Origin: Circinella minor
Taxonomy: Eukaryota > Mucoromycota > Mucoromycetes > Mucorales > Lichtheimiaceae
Length of the DNA: 64,000 nucleotides
NCBI GenBank assembly: GCA_016758965.1
Contig: JAEPRB010000069.1
Coordinates: 1 to 64,000, forward strand
Direction of reading: 5' to 3'
The translations under genes were made by a program, and so were the position numbers. Positions 1 through 13,368 of the stretch are shown in pieces. The notes below the pieces were generated by a model that saw only the letters and a program-made list of their open reading frames with translations, had not been told where the DNA came from and did not search any database. Numbering within the stretch: the first letter of the stretch is position 1; each line of letters opens with the position of its first letter.

Positions 1-124
1 AAGTTTTTGAAACTTTACCACCACAGAATTTCTTTCTTGCAGCATCGATTTCGTCTTGAAGATCAGCAGTGGCAAAGATTGCAAGGAAAGCAAAAACGAA
101 AACAATGAAAAGTTGCACCTTCAT
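1..124 (-). CDS. small secreted protein, 3' part missing
   Basis: The gene runs off the left window edge; only the first 41 codons are visible. The ATG is at 124-122. The first 20 residues (MKVQLFIVFVFAFLAIFATA) form a classic signal peptide: one Lys after Met, a hydrophobic Val/Phe/Leu core and a small-residue AxA-type cleavage site. The mature part begins near DLQDEIDAARKKFCGGKV and contains one Cys. The most likely role is a small secreted or cell-surface protein. I do not recognise the family, and the visible mature part is too short to assign one. The signal-peptide start makes this more convincing than a random open frame. A longer frame on the opposite strand over the same bases has no coding character. 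Confidence 0.6.
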   Translation of the reverse strand, partial: MKVQLFIVFVFAFLAIFATADLQDEIDAARKKFCGGKVSKT

Positions 125-1152
125 GATTATATAAAATTTATATATATATTTTTTTTCAAAATAAATGAAGGAAGGACTCGAACTTATTTAAAAAAAAAAA
201 AAAGAAAGAACGGGATGAAAAAAGGAATGGGTAGAGGAGAGGAAGAAGTAGAGAACAGAAAAAAATAAAAAGAGAAAAGAGAGCCTGTGTTCAGAAACAA
301 AAGAGAAATATAAATGTTAAAAAAAGGTTATAAACCCAAAACAAACGAATTGAGTAACAACGTGTAAGTGAGAAGTTACTATAAATAGGTACCCAATTTC
401 ATAAAGGTCACACAAAGAAATTTTGTTAATTATTTAACCATGGCAACAAAATATCATATCAACAATAAAGTACATTGGTAAAAAAAAAAAAAAAAAAAAC
501 ACTATTGTCTAGATCCCATCTTTTATTAAATTAAAATAAAAAAGAGGAATTGTATTACTCTTTCAACTTTTTTTTTTCTTTTTGAGAAAGATCCCTTGTT
601 TGTTGGTTTAATAAATAATAATCATTGCAAAAAAAAAAAAAAAAACCAACTCCGTTCTAAGAGAGATGATCAAGGTATGAGCTGCATATGAGCACATTAT
701 ATTATTAAACATCTAATTTATATAAAAAAAAAAAAAAAAAACCTTGCATGTTCTTGTCAAGATTTTAAAAGCCTAGCCTGTGTTCTTTTTCTAAAAAAAA
801 CCTTTTCCCTTACAAGCGTTACATTGTTGGGAACAAAAAAGGATATAGATAGAGAGAGACAAAAGCATATTACTTATTATACTTTATTTTACTTTTTTTT
901 TTCTGGTTGCGAGGAATTATATATATAGATGTGAGTTGTGAGAGAGGAAGATGGTAAATGATTGGTTATATGCGATATTTTTTTTTTCAAAAAGATGTAT
1001 GTTAGGTGAGGAGGAGTTGATATATAAATGGTGTGTTTTGTATTTGAGTCATTCTTTTTTTTTTTTTTTTTGAAAGAAAGAAAGAAAGAAAGAAAAAGAA
1101 GGAGGGAGATTGGAGGTAAATAAAAAGTCGAGCAATAAAAGTATGTTAATTC
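125..1152. other. intergenic, AT-rich, no gene seen
   Basis: About 1 kb between the start of the secreted-protein gene and the stop of the sestrin gene. It contains several A or T runs (near 480-500, 625-645, 725-740 and 1055-1072) and a GAAA microsatellite at about 1073-1100. I see no open frame with protein-like composition and no RNA gene. Confidence 0.6.
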
Positions 1153-4100
1153 TTATACTTGATCTACAGCTGCTAATGCATAAGAAAAGAGAGCTTGTTT
1201 TTTAGCAGATGCAATTAAAAGATTAACATGGCATTTTTCTTCTGGTCGTAAAGATAATCCGATATTGTTCCAATCGCTATATGAAATTTCATAGGGTCTT
1301 TGACAGACCTTTTTAATATATTCCTTATTTCTTTGACTCAAATAGATAGATACATCTTCATAATCATAATCTTCTTTGATTAATCCAAGTATTTTCTGTG
1401 TATAATACCACATGGCTCGTCGCAATGGTCCAGTATCTATATTAGAGTCCGAGGTATGATGAAATATACTATATATATATAATTTTATTGGTTTATTATT
1501 TATTTGCTTAACTATCAATATATAAAAACAAAGTGAGATATATTTATATATAAACTTACGTCCAATCAGTAATACTAAGCGCTTCATTGAATTCTTCATC
1601 AAGCCCATCACCAAGTTCTGGTAAGAATTGATTTACTAAATCACATCCAAGATCTTCCCAGCAATATTCTTCAGACATGACTTGTTCTATTTGTACTGGC
1701 TCTTCTTCCATATTATGATTAAATTCCTCTGCTGCTTTGATATCAGTAAATCGATTTAAATCTTCATACAGTTGATTAAATGTCCATTTTGTTGGCTCTT
1801 GGTGTTCTGACAGTATAGAATTATCATCTTCACTAGTAGTAATAGTAGTATTTGTTGTAGTAACATCATTATTATTATTTTCTATTACAATAATTAAATA
1901 TCAAACATAATATTTGTAAGAAATAGAAAATTATTGTATACATGCATCCCCTGACGACGAAAAAGAAAGAGAAACCCTACCCTGATCATAATCATTTTGA
2001 TCATCACTAGCAGCCAGCTGCTGTTGTCTTTCATTATTATTTGACAAATTCAATTTTTCCAAACTCTCCAGGAGCACATTTTTTAAAGGTGATCCTCCCG
2101 TATGATGTGACTTGAGCTTACTTACAACACTGTTTGTTTGTGCTACCCCACCTGAACCGGGGGTTTCTCCCATACCTTCATCTTCATCGGCACCATTCCG
2201 TTGTTGTTGTTGTTGTAGTTGTTGATGTTCCATAACATCATTATCATCATCTACTGATACACCCAATCCAGCACCATTATCCGATGAAAAAGGTTGATCA
2301 TGACCATTATTATTATCCGTAATAGAAGTTCTTCTTGAATCATCAAAAGTGATATTACTATCATGCCAACCAGTCGCTGTTGAAGCTGCTGCTCGTACTA
2401 CATCATTTGAGGGAGATAAAGGGACCCATTCATCCAATTCATGTTCAACACCTTCCAAATATTCACCTTGTCGACCACCATGAACATAAAAACCACCCCG
2501 CATATCCAATTCAGGAGAAATACCACAACCAAGTACAAAACTACTTAAACCAAGAAAAGTAGAAATAACAACGATAGCTTGTACCAGTTCACCTTTACTC
2601 CATGTTTCACCGACTATAGCACCTGGTCGTCGTACTAAATCCATCAAATCATTTGAAGTTAATCGCCATGGTTGCCTTGCTAATTTTAATACTAGTCGAC
2701 TGATTCTTCGCAGCTTGATAGGACAGCGATTAATTCCTTTTAACCACCTTGGATCACCTCCACTTTGTAAAAATTCCAATTGAAGCAGGGATACCAAATA
2801 TTGACATTTATGCTCTGCTGCCGCCTAATAATGAATGAAGTTGTATGCATAACAACAATTTTTAGGTTGAAAGTTCCACGCATATATACACAAATAATAA
2901 TAAAGTAAACACAAAACACACAGACGTTAATATAAATAACATATATTACATGTGTGAGACTGTGCTCGCCAACCCAAATTCATACTATAACACATCAAAT
3001 CAAAAAACCAAAATTTATCATGCCCCATCTCCCCCCTCTTTTTTTTGTGTAAATTTTTTTTCTATAATGCGAAATATACATTTCCTTTTTTTTTTTTCAT
3101 CCCCCATACACTACACATACACACACACACACACAATACGTCATATGTACCAAAATACCCAGGTAACATTTCCAGGTTCGGGACACTGGACCAACTGAAG
3201 ACTTTAAAATTTGATTGAAAGTTGTTGTATAAATTTCGTAAAAGGTTGGAAAAAATGACATGACTCGAAATAAATTACCCAATCGCCCTTCATCAATAAA
3301 TGTCTTGGTCATCATTTGTCTAACATATTCATCGGAAGGTCTTCCGCCTGTTGAACATATTTTGGTGGTATTATTATTATTATTATTGCTGTTACTGTCT
3401 GATCTTTTCTTGAGACTACTATTGGTAGTACTATCACTTTGTTGTTGATGTTCATCATCTGTATCCTGCGACCAAGGTGATATGGATAAATGTTCTGGCC
3501 GTGGGTATGATATAAAAGTTTTGTAAGATGCTGAGGATTCGAGTGAGAAAATATCTTTAAGTGGTATAAAAATAGAAGGTGACAGATGGCTTGCTTGGGG
3601 GGCAAACATGACGCGCGAATCCTAATTGAAACCAACAAACAAATAAAATTGTATATACCCAGGGACCCCAATCCAACAAATAAACCCCACACCCCCATAC
3701 ACGCATACATTTACAATACACACACACACACACACACACACAACACAAATACAGAAAGAGATATATACCTCATGATCATCAGTTTTTTTTTTTTCTTTAT
3801 CTTTTTTTCTTAGCGTTTTTATTATACATAAATAAAAAATAAATAATGAAAAAAAAAAGTTGTTCAACTTACCGCTGTTTTTTGTAAAAAGTCAGTAAAA
3901 GTATGTCGTACATCACTAAAAGGACATGTATGAGCCAATCGAAGCATTGTCAATAAAAAATAACGTAATTGTTCATCGGTCATAGTTTCATCACTAGTAG
4001 CATTATCGTCATATGGAATTGATTCAAGCGCAGTTGTTGCTGTCACTGTTGCCGTTGTTCCAGAACAATGATGGTAATGATCTGTTGTTTCAGAACTATT

Positions 4101-4547
4101 ATCATTAATGGTAGCTACAACTGGAATACGATGATGATGCGATGCTGAAGATGCTAATAAAGGAGTTAAAGGTACATCCGTACTATTATTTGTAGCATTA
4201 TTAGAGGATGAATAAGTTGAAGAAGAGAAAAACGGTGAACGAGCGACGCGAAGATACGATTTAACTACTTGAATAATTTTTTCTAAAGCTGCTTGACGAT
4301 CATCAATGGATTCCACTTGAAGGTTTTTGAATAATGCTACACGAAGTCGAGAAGCTTGAAGCTGAAGTGCTCGTACATCGCGTGCGGCTTCTATATAATA
4401 GTGTACCCGTATTCCCCCCCCACACACATTATTATTATTAGTCTTATTTTCTAGTTTTCTTGAATTCTATGTTGTATTACCTAATTCTTCAGTAGATGCT
4501 ATTGAAGAACCACTTGCAAGAGCTTGTCGCTGCTGATCGTGGTTCAT
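1153..4547 (-). CDS. SESN: sestrin (PA26 family), stress/amino-acid sensor of TORC1
   Basis: Six exons on the minus strand: 4547-4481, 4390-3873, 3621-3151, 2824-1981, 1881-1560 and 1468-1153. They sum to 846 codons (845 aa) with matching phases. Sestrins inhibit GATOR2 and so restrain TORC1; vertebrate SESN2 also binds leucine. Family blocks seen: YLGILAAAEHKCQYLV followed by EFLQSGGDPRWL (N-terminal alkylhydroperoxidase-like domain, Cys359 and Tyr361), then GELVQAIVVIS...LSSFVLGCGISPE. The C-terminal domain has TGPLRRAMWYY, EDYDYED and EEKCHVNLL, which align with the leucine-pocket and GATOR2-contact region of SESN2. The protein is much longer than animal sestrins (about 480-550 aa) because of Ser/Thr/Asn/Gln-rich insertions, for example in exons 2 and 4. 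Exon 1 is the least certain. Confidence 0.88.
3718..3742. repeat. (CA)n microsatellite in a sestrin intron
   Basis: A run of about 12 CA dinucleotides inside sestrin intron 2. A second shorter CA run lies in intron 3 near 3115-3134. Both are probably length-polymorphic and have no other visible role. Confidence 0.85.
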
Positions 4548-7500
4548 TACACTCCCTTTTTTTTCGTTTATACAAAATATGGGGGGGGGGATTAGTGTTT
4601 TGAAAGAAAACAAAAAAAAAAAGTTGAATTGTTTTAAATTATAAGAGAGAAAAGTGAGAGGAAAAATAAAAATAAAAGTGGTGTATAAAGGTCGAAGTCT
4701 TTTGCAGAAAAAACAATGCGTTATGAAAAAACCCAGCGTTCTCACACAATGTTCGTGTAACCATTAAAAAAAAAAAGAAACCTTTTCCATAACGTCATTC
4801 TTGCTGCTTTAAATATTTTTTTTTTCAAGATGTAATAGAAAAAGTCAAAAGGTCATTTCACTTCTCTCACCTGTTTTTAATAATAATTGCTATTGTTCCG
4901 TGTCACGTGTTTTAAATAATTATAAAACATGACACTACGTAATAGTTTGGACTCTCTCTGACATTTTCTTTTCTGTAAAAAAAAAAAGTTGTATCATCCA
5001 TGATAACTCAAGTTGATAGTTTGTCTTCTTTTGATAACAAAAAGAAAGAGAAGAGGGGTCATCAATTTGAAACGTTTAAACCTACAATTAGTTAGGACAA
5101 TCTCTTTTTGTTTTATCAACTATCTTCAACCCATTAGGTTGTGGGCCAGATAATTTTTTAACACTTCGTCACACGCACGCGGTTCATTTTTGGTTTCACT
5201 TTTACCTGGTGAAATAAAATTTTGAGCTGAAAATGAATATAATTTCTCTCCATGGATAAAAACACGTTTTTATATATACGTTTTTTTAAAGGGTATAATA
5301 GTTGTAAGTATTATTCTATACATAACAAAATGAGTTTCCAAGAAACCAAAAAAAAAAAAAAAAAAAAAATAACTGATACGTAGAGAGTAGTATATATGAT
5401 GTATAAACTATATTAAATACATGATTAATACTTATGTATAGTAATGATTATTATTTTGACGTTCTTGTCTTGTTGTTATATTCCATCAATTCGAATTTCA
5501 TTACCTGTTCCTTTTTTTAAATATTCTTTTAATTTTTAATATCATATAGAAGGAACTAGGAAAAAAAAAGTGGTATATATAGTAAAAGAAAAAATCTGTT
5601 GTTATAAAAAATAACCGTGTGAGAAATATACTTGAAATCATCATAATATGACAAAACAATAAGAAAACTTATTTAACTATTATATTTATTGAATAAAATG
5701 AAATAACTAGTGTGTTGTACAACCATGAGACTTCAATATCCATCTTGTTGAATGCTGTATCAACATCTTTTTTTTTTATTACCAAGATACTATTATCCTC
5801 GGTTATTCACGCTTCTTGCTCATAATACATAACAATGGTTTCATTTATAAACCATTTTAAGTATCTTTTCAATGTTGAATGGTAATAAAGAGAAATAACT
5901 CTTTGTTAGAAAAGTGGAAAGTAAAGGACAAGATATCATAAAAAATTGCTTTTTTGTAAGTAACATCCATAAAATATAACGGTATATTATATATTAAAAC
6001 CAGCCTTTAATATAAATACTCATAGTGAAAAGCTGATATAACAAGAATATGTTTAGATCAGTATGATATAGATAAAAACGATGTCCTGCAAACGAGACGT
6101 GAATACGGACTCTACGTATTATCACCAATTAAAAAAAAAGGAGAATGAATCTTGTCAAGAATATTAAGAATATTCATTGATTGTCAGCAGAAATCAATCA
6201 TTCTTTTATGAACATTAATGTAGGAATCCTCAGAGTTCGACCGATGTTGAAACCAAAATCAAGCTTACGAATTGCATATTTAGTGTATAGCTTTTTTGAG
6301 AATTTAAAAGATTATCAACCGATGTAGATATCATTGATGCTACATAAAGTATAAAAATGATCATTGGTCAAAACAAAAAACAAAAAAAAAAATGAAAACA
6401 AATAAAAATACTGTCTACTATTTTTTGACAAACGTTTAAGTTAACTGTTCTTTTAAAGATACGCATACCTTGATTTAGAAGCCGAAAATATACAGTTGCT
6501 TTTGACGGTGTGTTATAAGCACATCTACGTAACACTTTGAAGTATTGACATGTTTTGAAGACGCCTTCAAGAATATTAAAAAATATGTGTAATACATTAC
6601 GTATCAAAGTAAACTTACGTATAAACGTATAACTATAGTACCGTTAGTTTTTTTTTTTTTTTTTTTTTTTGCCTTTTTTTCTATTACATCATAATATATA
6701 TAAAGTGGCATATTTACAATTTGACAACAACAGTAAAAGTTGAAAAGATAAAAAGGTTTGAATTGTACCTGCCATTGATGATAAACAATCTTTCTCACCT
6801 TCTATTTTCGAAAAACCTGTACAAATCTACAATACTGATTTTTTTCAAGGGAGTATCAGTTACAAGATCGGCTTAATGAATACAAATAAGAATGAGCCGG
6901 AATACGTTTTCAAGAAACTTGGACCGTTTAAAATTTAAGACGAGTCAATAATTACTGCTGTAAATACTTAACAGCTCTTAGTTACGTAAGAATATCACAC
7001 CTCAAGATTATTAAAAGCATCATACATATTCTCACAATAAAGACATAACGATACAATATCTTTCTGTATCACATCATTATATCCTAAGCTTTTTTTTTTA
7101 TCAGATTTTCTTCAGACAGCTTAACTTAGAAAGTAAGGGTCATTTTCAATAAACTATAGTCGTTTTATTTAGTGAATACGTAGTCAAATTTTATATACAA
7201 ACTCAACGGATGTGATCCATTTTCTAGGTTTATTTCTCAGAACAATATTTAATTGCGGCAATCTACCCAAAATAATTTTTAAAATTGGGAGTTTTGATAT
7301 ACTATTAATAGTCAATGTTTATATCTTCTTTCTTCTACGTATCATTCCAGTGATATAAGTACGTAGTATTTTTCAAAACAATTGATCTTTCGTATCAGAA
7401 GCTGGAATATGCTAAACTAGTTGAAGTCGTCGTGACAGAAGATTCGCAATGAAAAAAGCTAGTAATTTTACCAAAAACAGAGAAAATATATAAACAAAGC

Positions 7501-9747
7501 ATGCTTGCATCACATCACATGGTTACAACCAATTGATTGAGTGAAATGAGAAATAGAGAAATAAAGAAATAGAAATAGAAATAGAGAGAGGGAGAGGGAG
7601 AGGGAGAGGGAGGGAGGGAGAGAGAAAGAGAAGAAATGGCAAAGAATACTGTACCTGGGATTTCTTGTTACTACTATTATTATTATTTTCCTTTGATGTT
7701 TTTAAATTAGTATTATAAGTATTCCGATTAGACAAAGAAGCTAAGTAATAACTACTACTGTACCAAAGTAGATAGTCGACAAAAAAAAAGAAAATTAATA
7801 GTTTGGTTTATTTTAAAGTAGAGAAAAATGAGAAATGAATCTCTCGTCTGCATCTGAAGTCATGTTTCTTGTGTTGCTTTTAATAAATGTTTGTTGTTAC
7901 TTGTATGTTCAAAAGAGATTATATGCAAGAAACATACGAATTACCAACTAGCAATAGGCAAAGAAAAAAAATTGCAGAAAGAAAACAAAAAAGTCACGTG
8001 TGATGAGAAGCATTGTAAAATAGTGAAGGCTATTTGTTTATAGAATGTTTTAATAGATGTTAAATATGTAGATCACTCTTATCAGCAGTAAATATATTAT
8101 ACGTACTACAAAGTCTTACGTATACTTTTTAGGCTGAAATAATTGTTGGACCTAAAAAGTAAATAGTGATCGTCAAAATGGTACCATTTCTTGACAAGTA
8201 GTAACAAAATATTAAATGTTGTAGTGCTACCATAGCAACATAATAGTAATAAAAATTCTACGTATTAGTCTAAATGTTGTACTTTTATGCATTTTATGCA
8301 GCATTCCTTGGCTCTTCTTTTTGCTTATTGTAGCGGAGATCAAACCTGTTTGTGCATCAAAGTCTCAGGTAAAAATGTTTTACAAAAAAGAGAATTTATA
8401 ATAAAAATAAAAATTATTCAAGTCTTTTTTCTTGGTTTATTCCTTTGACAATACTTACGCTTTAAATGCTTTTCCATGATGAACGCCTTTTAAAAGAGGA
8501 GAAAGGGAGTGTGAGGAAGAAAAAAGAGGGTGTTTCAATAATAAAATCAAACAAAAAAAGAAAAGTGAACACACGGCTCTATACCTTATATGGTCAAATG
8601 CCATTAAACTGCGAGCTTCTTTTAAATGAATGAGCTTATATAACGCGTATTTAAAAGTTTATATTAACCTTGGTGTTTCTATCATTTTTACTTTTTCGAT
8701 TCAGGCACGATCAAGTTAAGCTGGCATTTTTTTCTTCCTGCTCCAAGTAAAAAAACAAAATAAAAAAGGAGAAAAGTAATAAAAGATAGTAGTTATATTA
8801 ATATACTAATATTGAATGTTTTACCACATAAAATAAAACGAGTCATTATGTATAAATTCCAGTAAGATGGATATAGTTATAATATAATTATAGGAAAATT
8901 GTGCAACAAATTTCAAGTATAAATTTGATCGTAAATAACAAAGAGGTGAAAATAAAGTCTAGGGCTCTACTGGTAGTACAAGCCTTGCTATAAGGTCCCA
9001 TTGAGAAGACCCGTGTAATAAAAGAAACTCTTTTGAAGAATGTAAATAGAATCTAAAAAATAAATAAATTTGAAAGCGTAACACAAGTATTAAATGTGTG
9101 TTGTGTCGTGTGTGACTGTGAGTCTATATAGCAATTAGATACTCTATTTTATTGCTCTATGCTTACTGGCTTTTTTTCCACTCATTTTCACCAAGTAGAC
9201 TCCGTATTACTGAATCATTTGAGAGTGAGTAGACAAAGAGGGAGCCGTTTACTGTTTCTTTTTTTAACTTGGCATCTATTTTCACTACATCCTCTTTTCT
9301 TCTTGCCATTTAAGCAAAATAAAAAAGACCATCTACTACCTTCATTTTAAATTATATTCTTAGTCCCACAACAACTTGGTCATCTTCGTTACACTTCTAA
9401 AGATCAAAACTTTCAATACTTCTACGCCTTGATTCGCCTCTTTTCTCTTTCCTTCTTCTTCCTCACATCTCCCTTTTTGAAAGTCGTCGATAACTTTTAT
9501 AACGCTGCAATAATAACAACAACCATAGTAACAACAAAGACCAAGGCATTTTTTTTTTACCAAAAAAGTAACGAGTTGCCAACGGAATCTAACTTTATTT
9601 AAAAACGCACTCTTTCTATTTTTTTTTCTTTTTATTCTTTTCTTCTTCCTTATCTTTTTTTTTCCTTTCATCACAAAATACCAAAGTAACTGCCATAGCA
9701 ACACCCCCGTTCTTTTATTATTATTATTATTATTCGCTACCTTGATA
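4548..9747. other. 5.2-kb intergenic region between divergent genes
   Basis: Separates the starts of sestrin (minus) and the PAK kinase (plus). I find no convincing gene. The region has long A/T runs (5349-5370; about 6648-6670), a purine-rich block and at least a dozen TACGTA palindromes (for example 4934, 5377, 6113, 6598, 6615, 8100). The last 350 bp are pyrimidine-rich and probably the PAK 5' leader. A stretch at 8340-8372, preceded by TTATTGTAG and followed by GTAAAA, looks like a possible non-coding exon but is unsupported otherwise. Confidence 0.55.
7541..7633. repeat. purine-rich GA/GAAATA microsatellite
   Basis: A strongly purine-biased stretch made of imperfect AGAAAT and GAGGGA units. 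It is simple-sequence DNA. The open frame read from its complement is only Ser/Leu/Ile/Pro repetition and was not called as a gene. Confidence 0.8.
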
Positions 9748-11373
9748 ATGTCATCTCCAAGCAGCAGTAATAGTAAATCAACTTCAAGTTTACATCGATC
9801 GCTTTCGGGTCATCTTCAACGATTGCATATTCGAAATCAAGATTCTGGCACGTCTGGGAACTCACAAGAAATCACCGAAAAACGCTCAGGTGCATATATA
9901 TACTTAATTATATATATTATAAAAGCATACATATTTTTTTTTTTATATTTGTAATATTTATAGACTTACATAACATTTTTTTGTTGGTGCGATGGGGAAT
10001 GATATTTTTTTTTGTGTATGTATATATTGGGTGGTTTTGTAAATGATCCATAATAGGTGCAGGACGTAAATTCTCTTTGCAGTCAAGATCTCCTCCACCA
10101 TTACCTCAATATCGACCTCATGGATCCGACAATAATAATAACAATAACAACAGTAATACTGGAATCGAGGCTATTCAACCTATTAAACGATCCAAATCAC
10201 AATCTACTTCATCTACAGCAGCAAAGCTTTCGTCTTCACCCTCCATGAATAATAAACCTCGTCATCGATCACCACCACCTTCTACAAGTTCTCCCATTGT
10301 CAAATCATCTAATAACAATAAAAGTAACAACAATATAAGTAGTAGTAGTCATCATATTCATCCCGCCACATCATCTCATCCTAATATTACTACAACATCA
10401 TCCACAATGAATAATACATCCAATTTAGGTAATAGTCAAATCAGTGAAACTAGTGATGACTCTGTTGAAGATATCATGAAAGATTTATCCAATATTCAAG
10501 GTCTTGGTAAAGCACGTGATCGAACGACATTTAAAGGCGTTTTTGGGAAAATGGTTGGAAGTTTTAATGGTAACTTTCTTTTTGTTTCTTATTTGTGTTT
10601 ATGAGGAACGTGATTATTATTGTTATTAAATACAATGTTTATTTATTTTATGATTTGATTTTTGTTCCTGTTTTTTTTTTTCAGATCTTCTCAATAAGGA
10701 TAAGGCGGCTAATGTAGAAGAAAAGGAAATGGAAATTTCAGGTCCGTATAATGCCAAGCATGTCACCCACGTTGGTTTTGATCCAACTACCGGTGAATTT
10801 ACTGGTTTACCTTATGAATGGCAGGTCTTGTTGAAACAGAGTGGTATTTCTAAAAAAGAACAATACCAAAATCCTCAGGTAACGAAAAATAATTAACTAT
10901 TATTCGAGGAAACTCCAGAATGGTTTTTTATGGGAGTGGGGTTTATGTTAGAGATAAAAAAATATAATAAGAATAATAGTAATAATAATAATGTTATCAT
11001 ATATAAAACTAGGCTGTATTGGATGCTATTGGATTTTATCAAGAATCAAGACAACATGATGATTCTGTTTATCATAAGATGGAAAGAGCGCATACAGCAA
11101 GTCATATTCATACCACGTCATCATCTTCCGCTGCTGCTGCATCAGGTACAGCGCCAGCATCATCTAGTTTTGGTGCTAGTAGCTCGAATGAACGCATGTC
11201 ACCACCTGGATCTCCTATTGGATATAAACCTTCGTCGCCAGTAAAATCTTCAGAGGTAGGTAGTTCACAATCTCATCCATCATCACCTACAATACAAAAG
11301 GCACCTGAGCCTCAGTTGGGGACTGATTCTTTGGATCGTTTGCTGGCTGAGAATAAAGCTGCTGCAGTCCAAT

Positions 11374-11404
<31 letters not shown>

Positions 11405-12780
11405 CCATCAGCAGCAGCAAATACAACAGCAACAACAGCAACAACCCATCAAACCACTATCACCACATCCTGCTCGTGATTATGATATTAAGCGTAAACT
11501 TAGCACGAAACAACGACGACCTGAGAACAATGAACAATCCCCGCCTCCTCTTCATAGCCCGCTTTCCGGAACACCGGGAACTGTACGACAACGGCCCAAA
11601 GAGCGCAAGAATAATGCAATGAAGGACGCTGAAGTCATTGCAAAACTCCGAACTATCTGCATAGAGGACAATCCAAGCAAGATTTATCGTAACATGACAA
11701 AGATTGGTCAAGGGTAAAATATATTATAATTATATATATATAAAGATATCTTTCTAGTAACTCATGGTAAACATACTTTTATTCATTTTACAGTGCCTCT
11801 GGAGGTGTTTATACGGCTCATACTGATGGACGCGATTTACCTGTTGCTATCAAGCAAATGAATCTTGAACAACAACCCAAAAAAGAATTAATTATTAATG
11901 AAATTTTAGTCATGAAAGAATCCCGACATAAGAATATTGTTAATTTCATTGATTCATATCTTTGGCGTGGTGATTTATGGGTCATTATGGAATATATGGA
12001 AGGTGGTAGTCTTACGGATGTAGTCACTCATAATATGATGATTGAAGGTCAAATTGCTGCTGTATGTAAAGAAGTATTGGAAGGATTAGTTCATTTACAT
12101 GCCAATGGTGTTATCCATCGTGATATCAAGAGTGATAATGTTTTATTAAGCATGAATGGTGATATCAAATTGAGTAAGTTCGGCTTTTTTTTTGGCTGTT
12201 TTTTAAAAAATAATACTTGAACCATGATATGAAAAAAACAACTGACAAATAATTATCTAATACTATTTAGCCGATTTCGGTTTTTGTGCACAATTAAACG
12301 ATACCCAAGCAAAACGCACTACTATGGTTGGCACACCTTATTGGGTATGCTATTATTTACATATAGTTTATTAAAGAGAGAATATAGAGGATGTGTACTA
12401 AGCAGCAGCTATATAATATTTAATAGATGGCACCCGAAGTCGTGACACGAAAAGAATATGGACCAAAGGTGGATGTATGGAGTTTAGGTATCTTGACAAT
12501 TGAAATGATTGAAGGAGAGCCACCATATTTAAACGAAAATCCATTACGTGCCTTGTATCTGATTGCTAATAATGGTACACCTGCTTTACAAGAACCGGAA
12601 TTCATTGAACCTGTATTTAAGGATTTCTTGGATAAATGTCTTGCTGTTGAAGTTGAATCACGACCTTCTGCTGCAGAAATGGCAAGACATCCTTTCCTTG
12701 AATGTGCTGATCCACTTCCTTCTCTGGCACCTTTGATTCGAGCAGCACGCCGAGCAGCTGCTATGCAACGAGTAGGATAA
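9748..12780 (+). CDS. PAK: p21-activated (PAK/Ste20-type) protein kinase
   Basis: Seven exons: 9748-9889, 10057-10569, 10685-10878, 11013-11713, 11794-12173, 12271-12344 and 12427-12780; about 785 aa. Exon 2 could instead start at 10063. A low-complexity Ser/Asn/Pro N-terminus leads to a CRIB/PBD motif at residues 236-262 ([16 protein letters not shown], then [11 protein letters not shown]), which binds GTP-Cdc42/Rac. A His/Gln-rich linker follows. The kinase domain is near 509-770: glycine loop GQGASGGVY, VAIK Lys537, alphaC Glu553, HRDIKSDN with Asp627, DFG at 645-647 and GTPYWMAPE. All catalytic residues are present, so the kinase should be active. No PH domain is seen, so it fits Ste20/PAK rather than Cla4. 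Expected roles are polarity, hyphal growth and MAPK signalling. Confidence 0.93.
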
Positions 12781-13368
12781 AAGCGAAAGCAAAAATATAC
12801 ATATACACTTATGTTCATATCTTTTTCTTTTTTCTTTTTCTTCGTGTTTCTATGTATATATATATATATATATATATTGTTTGCATGGAATGAAAAAGTG
12901 TATAGCATTTGCATTAAAAGAAAAAAAAAACAAAGAAAAAAAAATTATACTCTCTCGTTCTCTTTTATTTCTCAAAAAACCTACCTTATGTTTATTATAA
13001 TATTACAAAAACACAACATCCACATATTATTTATTTGGATAGTCAGCATCTAAAGAACCCCATCAAAGTAGTGTTTAATACCTCTTTTGCGGTTGGAACG
13101 AATGAAAGAAAGGATTTGTATCATAGTATCATAATGGACGAACAAGGGTAAATTATTGGGTCGTAGCAAGGGGAGGGGGGTATATTTTCAGTAGTGTGAG
13201 TGGATATTACTGAAATAGATTACTTTACAAATAGAATTACAATCAACTTCATCCTACTCTTGTGATATCTAATCATTATCTTTGTTCTGATATGGATTAC
13301 ATATAATATGTTTATTGTCATTATATACAAAGAAGAAATAATAATAATCTATCTTCTGATAGTGTTGT
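12781..13368. other. intergenic, convergent 3' ends
   Basis: About 590 bp between the stops of the PAK gene (plus) and the RNase H2C gene (minus). It holds a (TA)n run near 12856-12877, AT-rich 3' UTR-like sequence and a G-rich patch near 13170. No gene is seen. Confidence 0.6.

Noticed and set aside
6368..6798. Two short minus-strand frames in the sestrin-PAK gap
   Set aside because: Compositions are low-complexity Phe/Tyr/Lys with no domain, and splice-like joins do not produce a longer frame.
8340..8372. Exon-like segment between TTATTGTAG and GTAAAA
   Set aside because: No neighbouring coding exon joins it in any frame; kept only as a note in the intergenic entry.
8966..9050. Possible tRNA (GGGCTCTACTGGTAGTACAAGCC followed by a small hairpin)
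   Set aside because: The D-arm-like start is suggestive, but there is no seven-base anticodon loop on a five-base stem and no GTTCRA T-arm motif.
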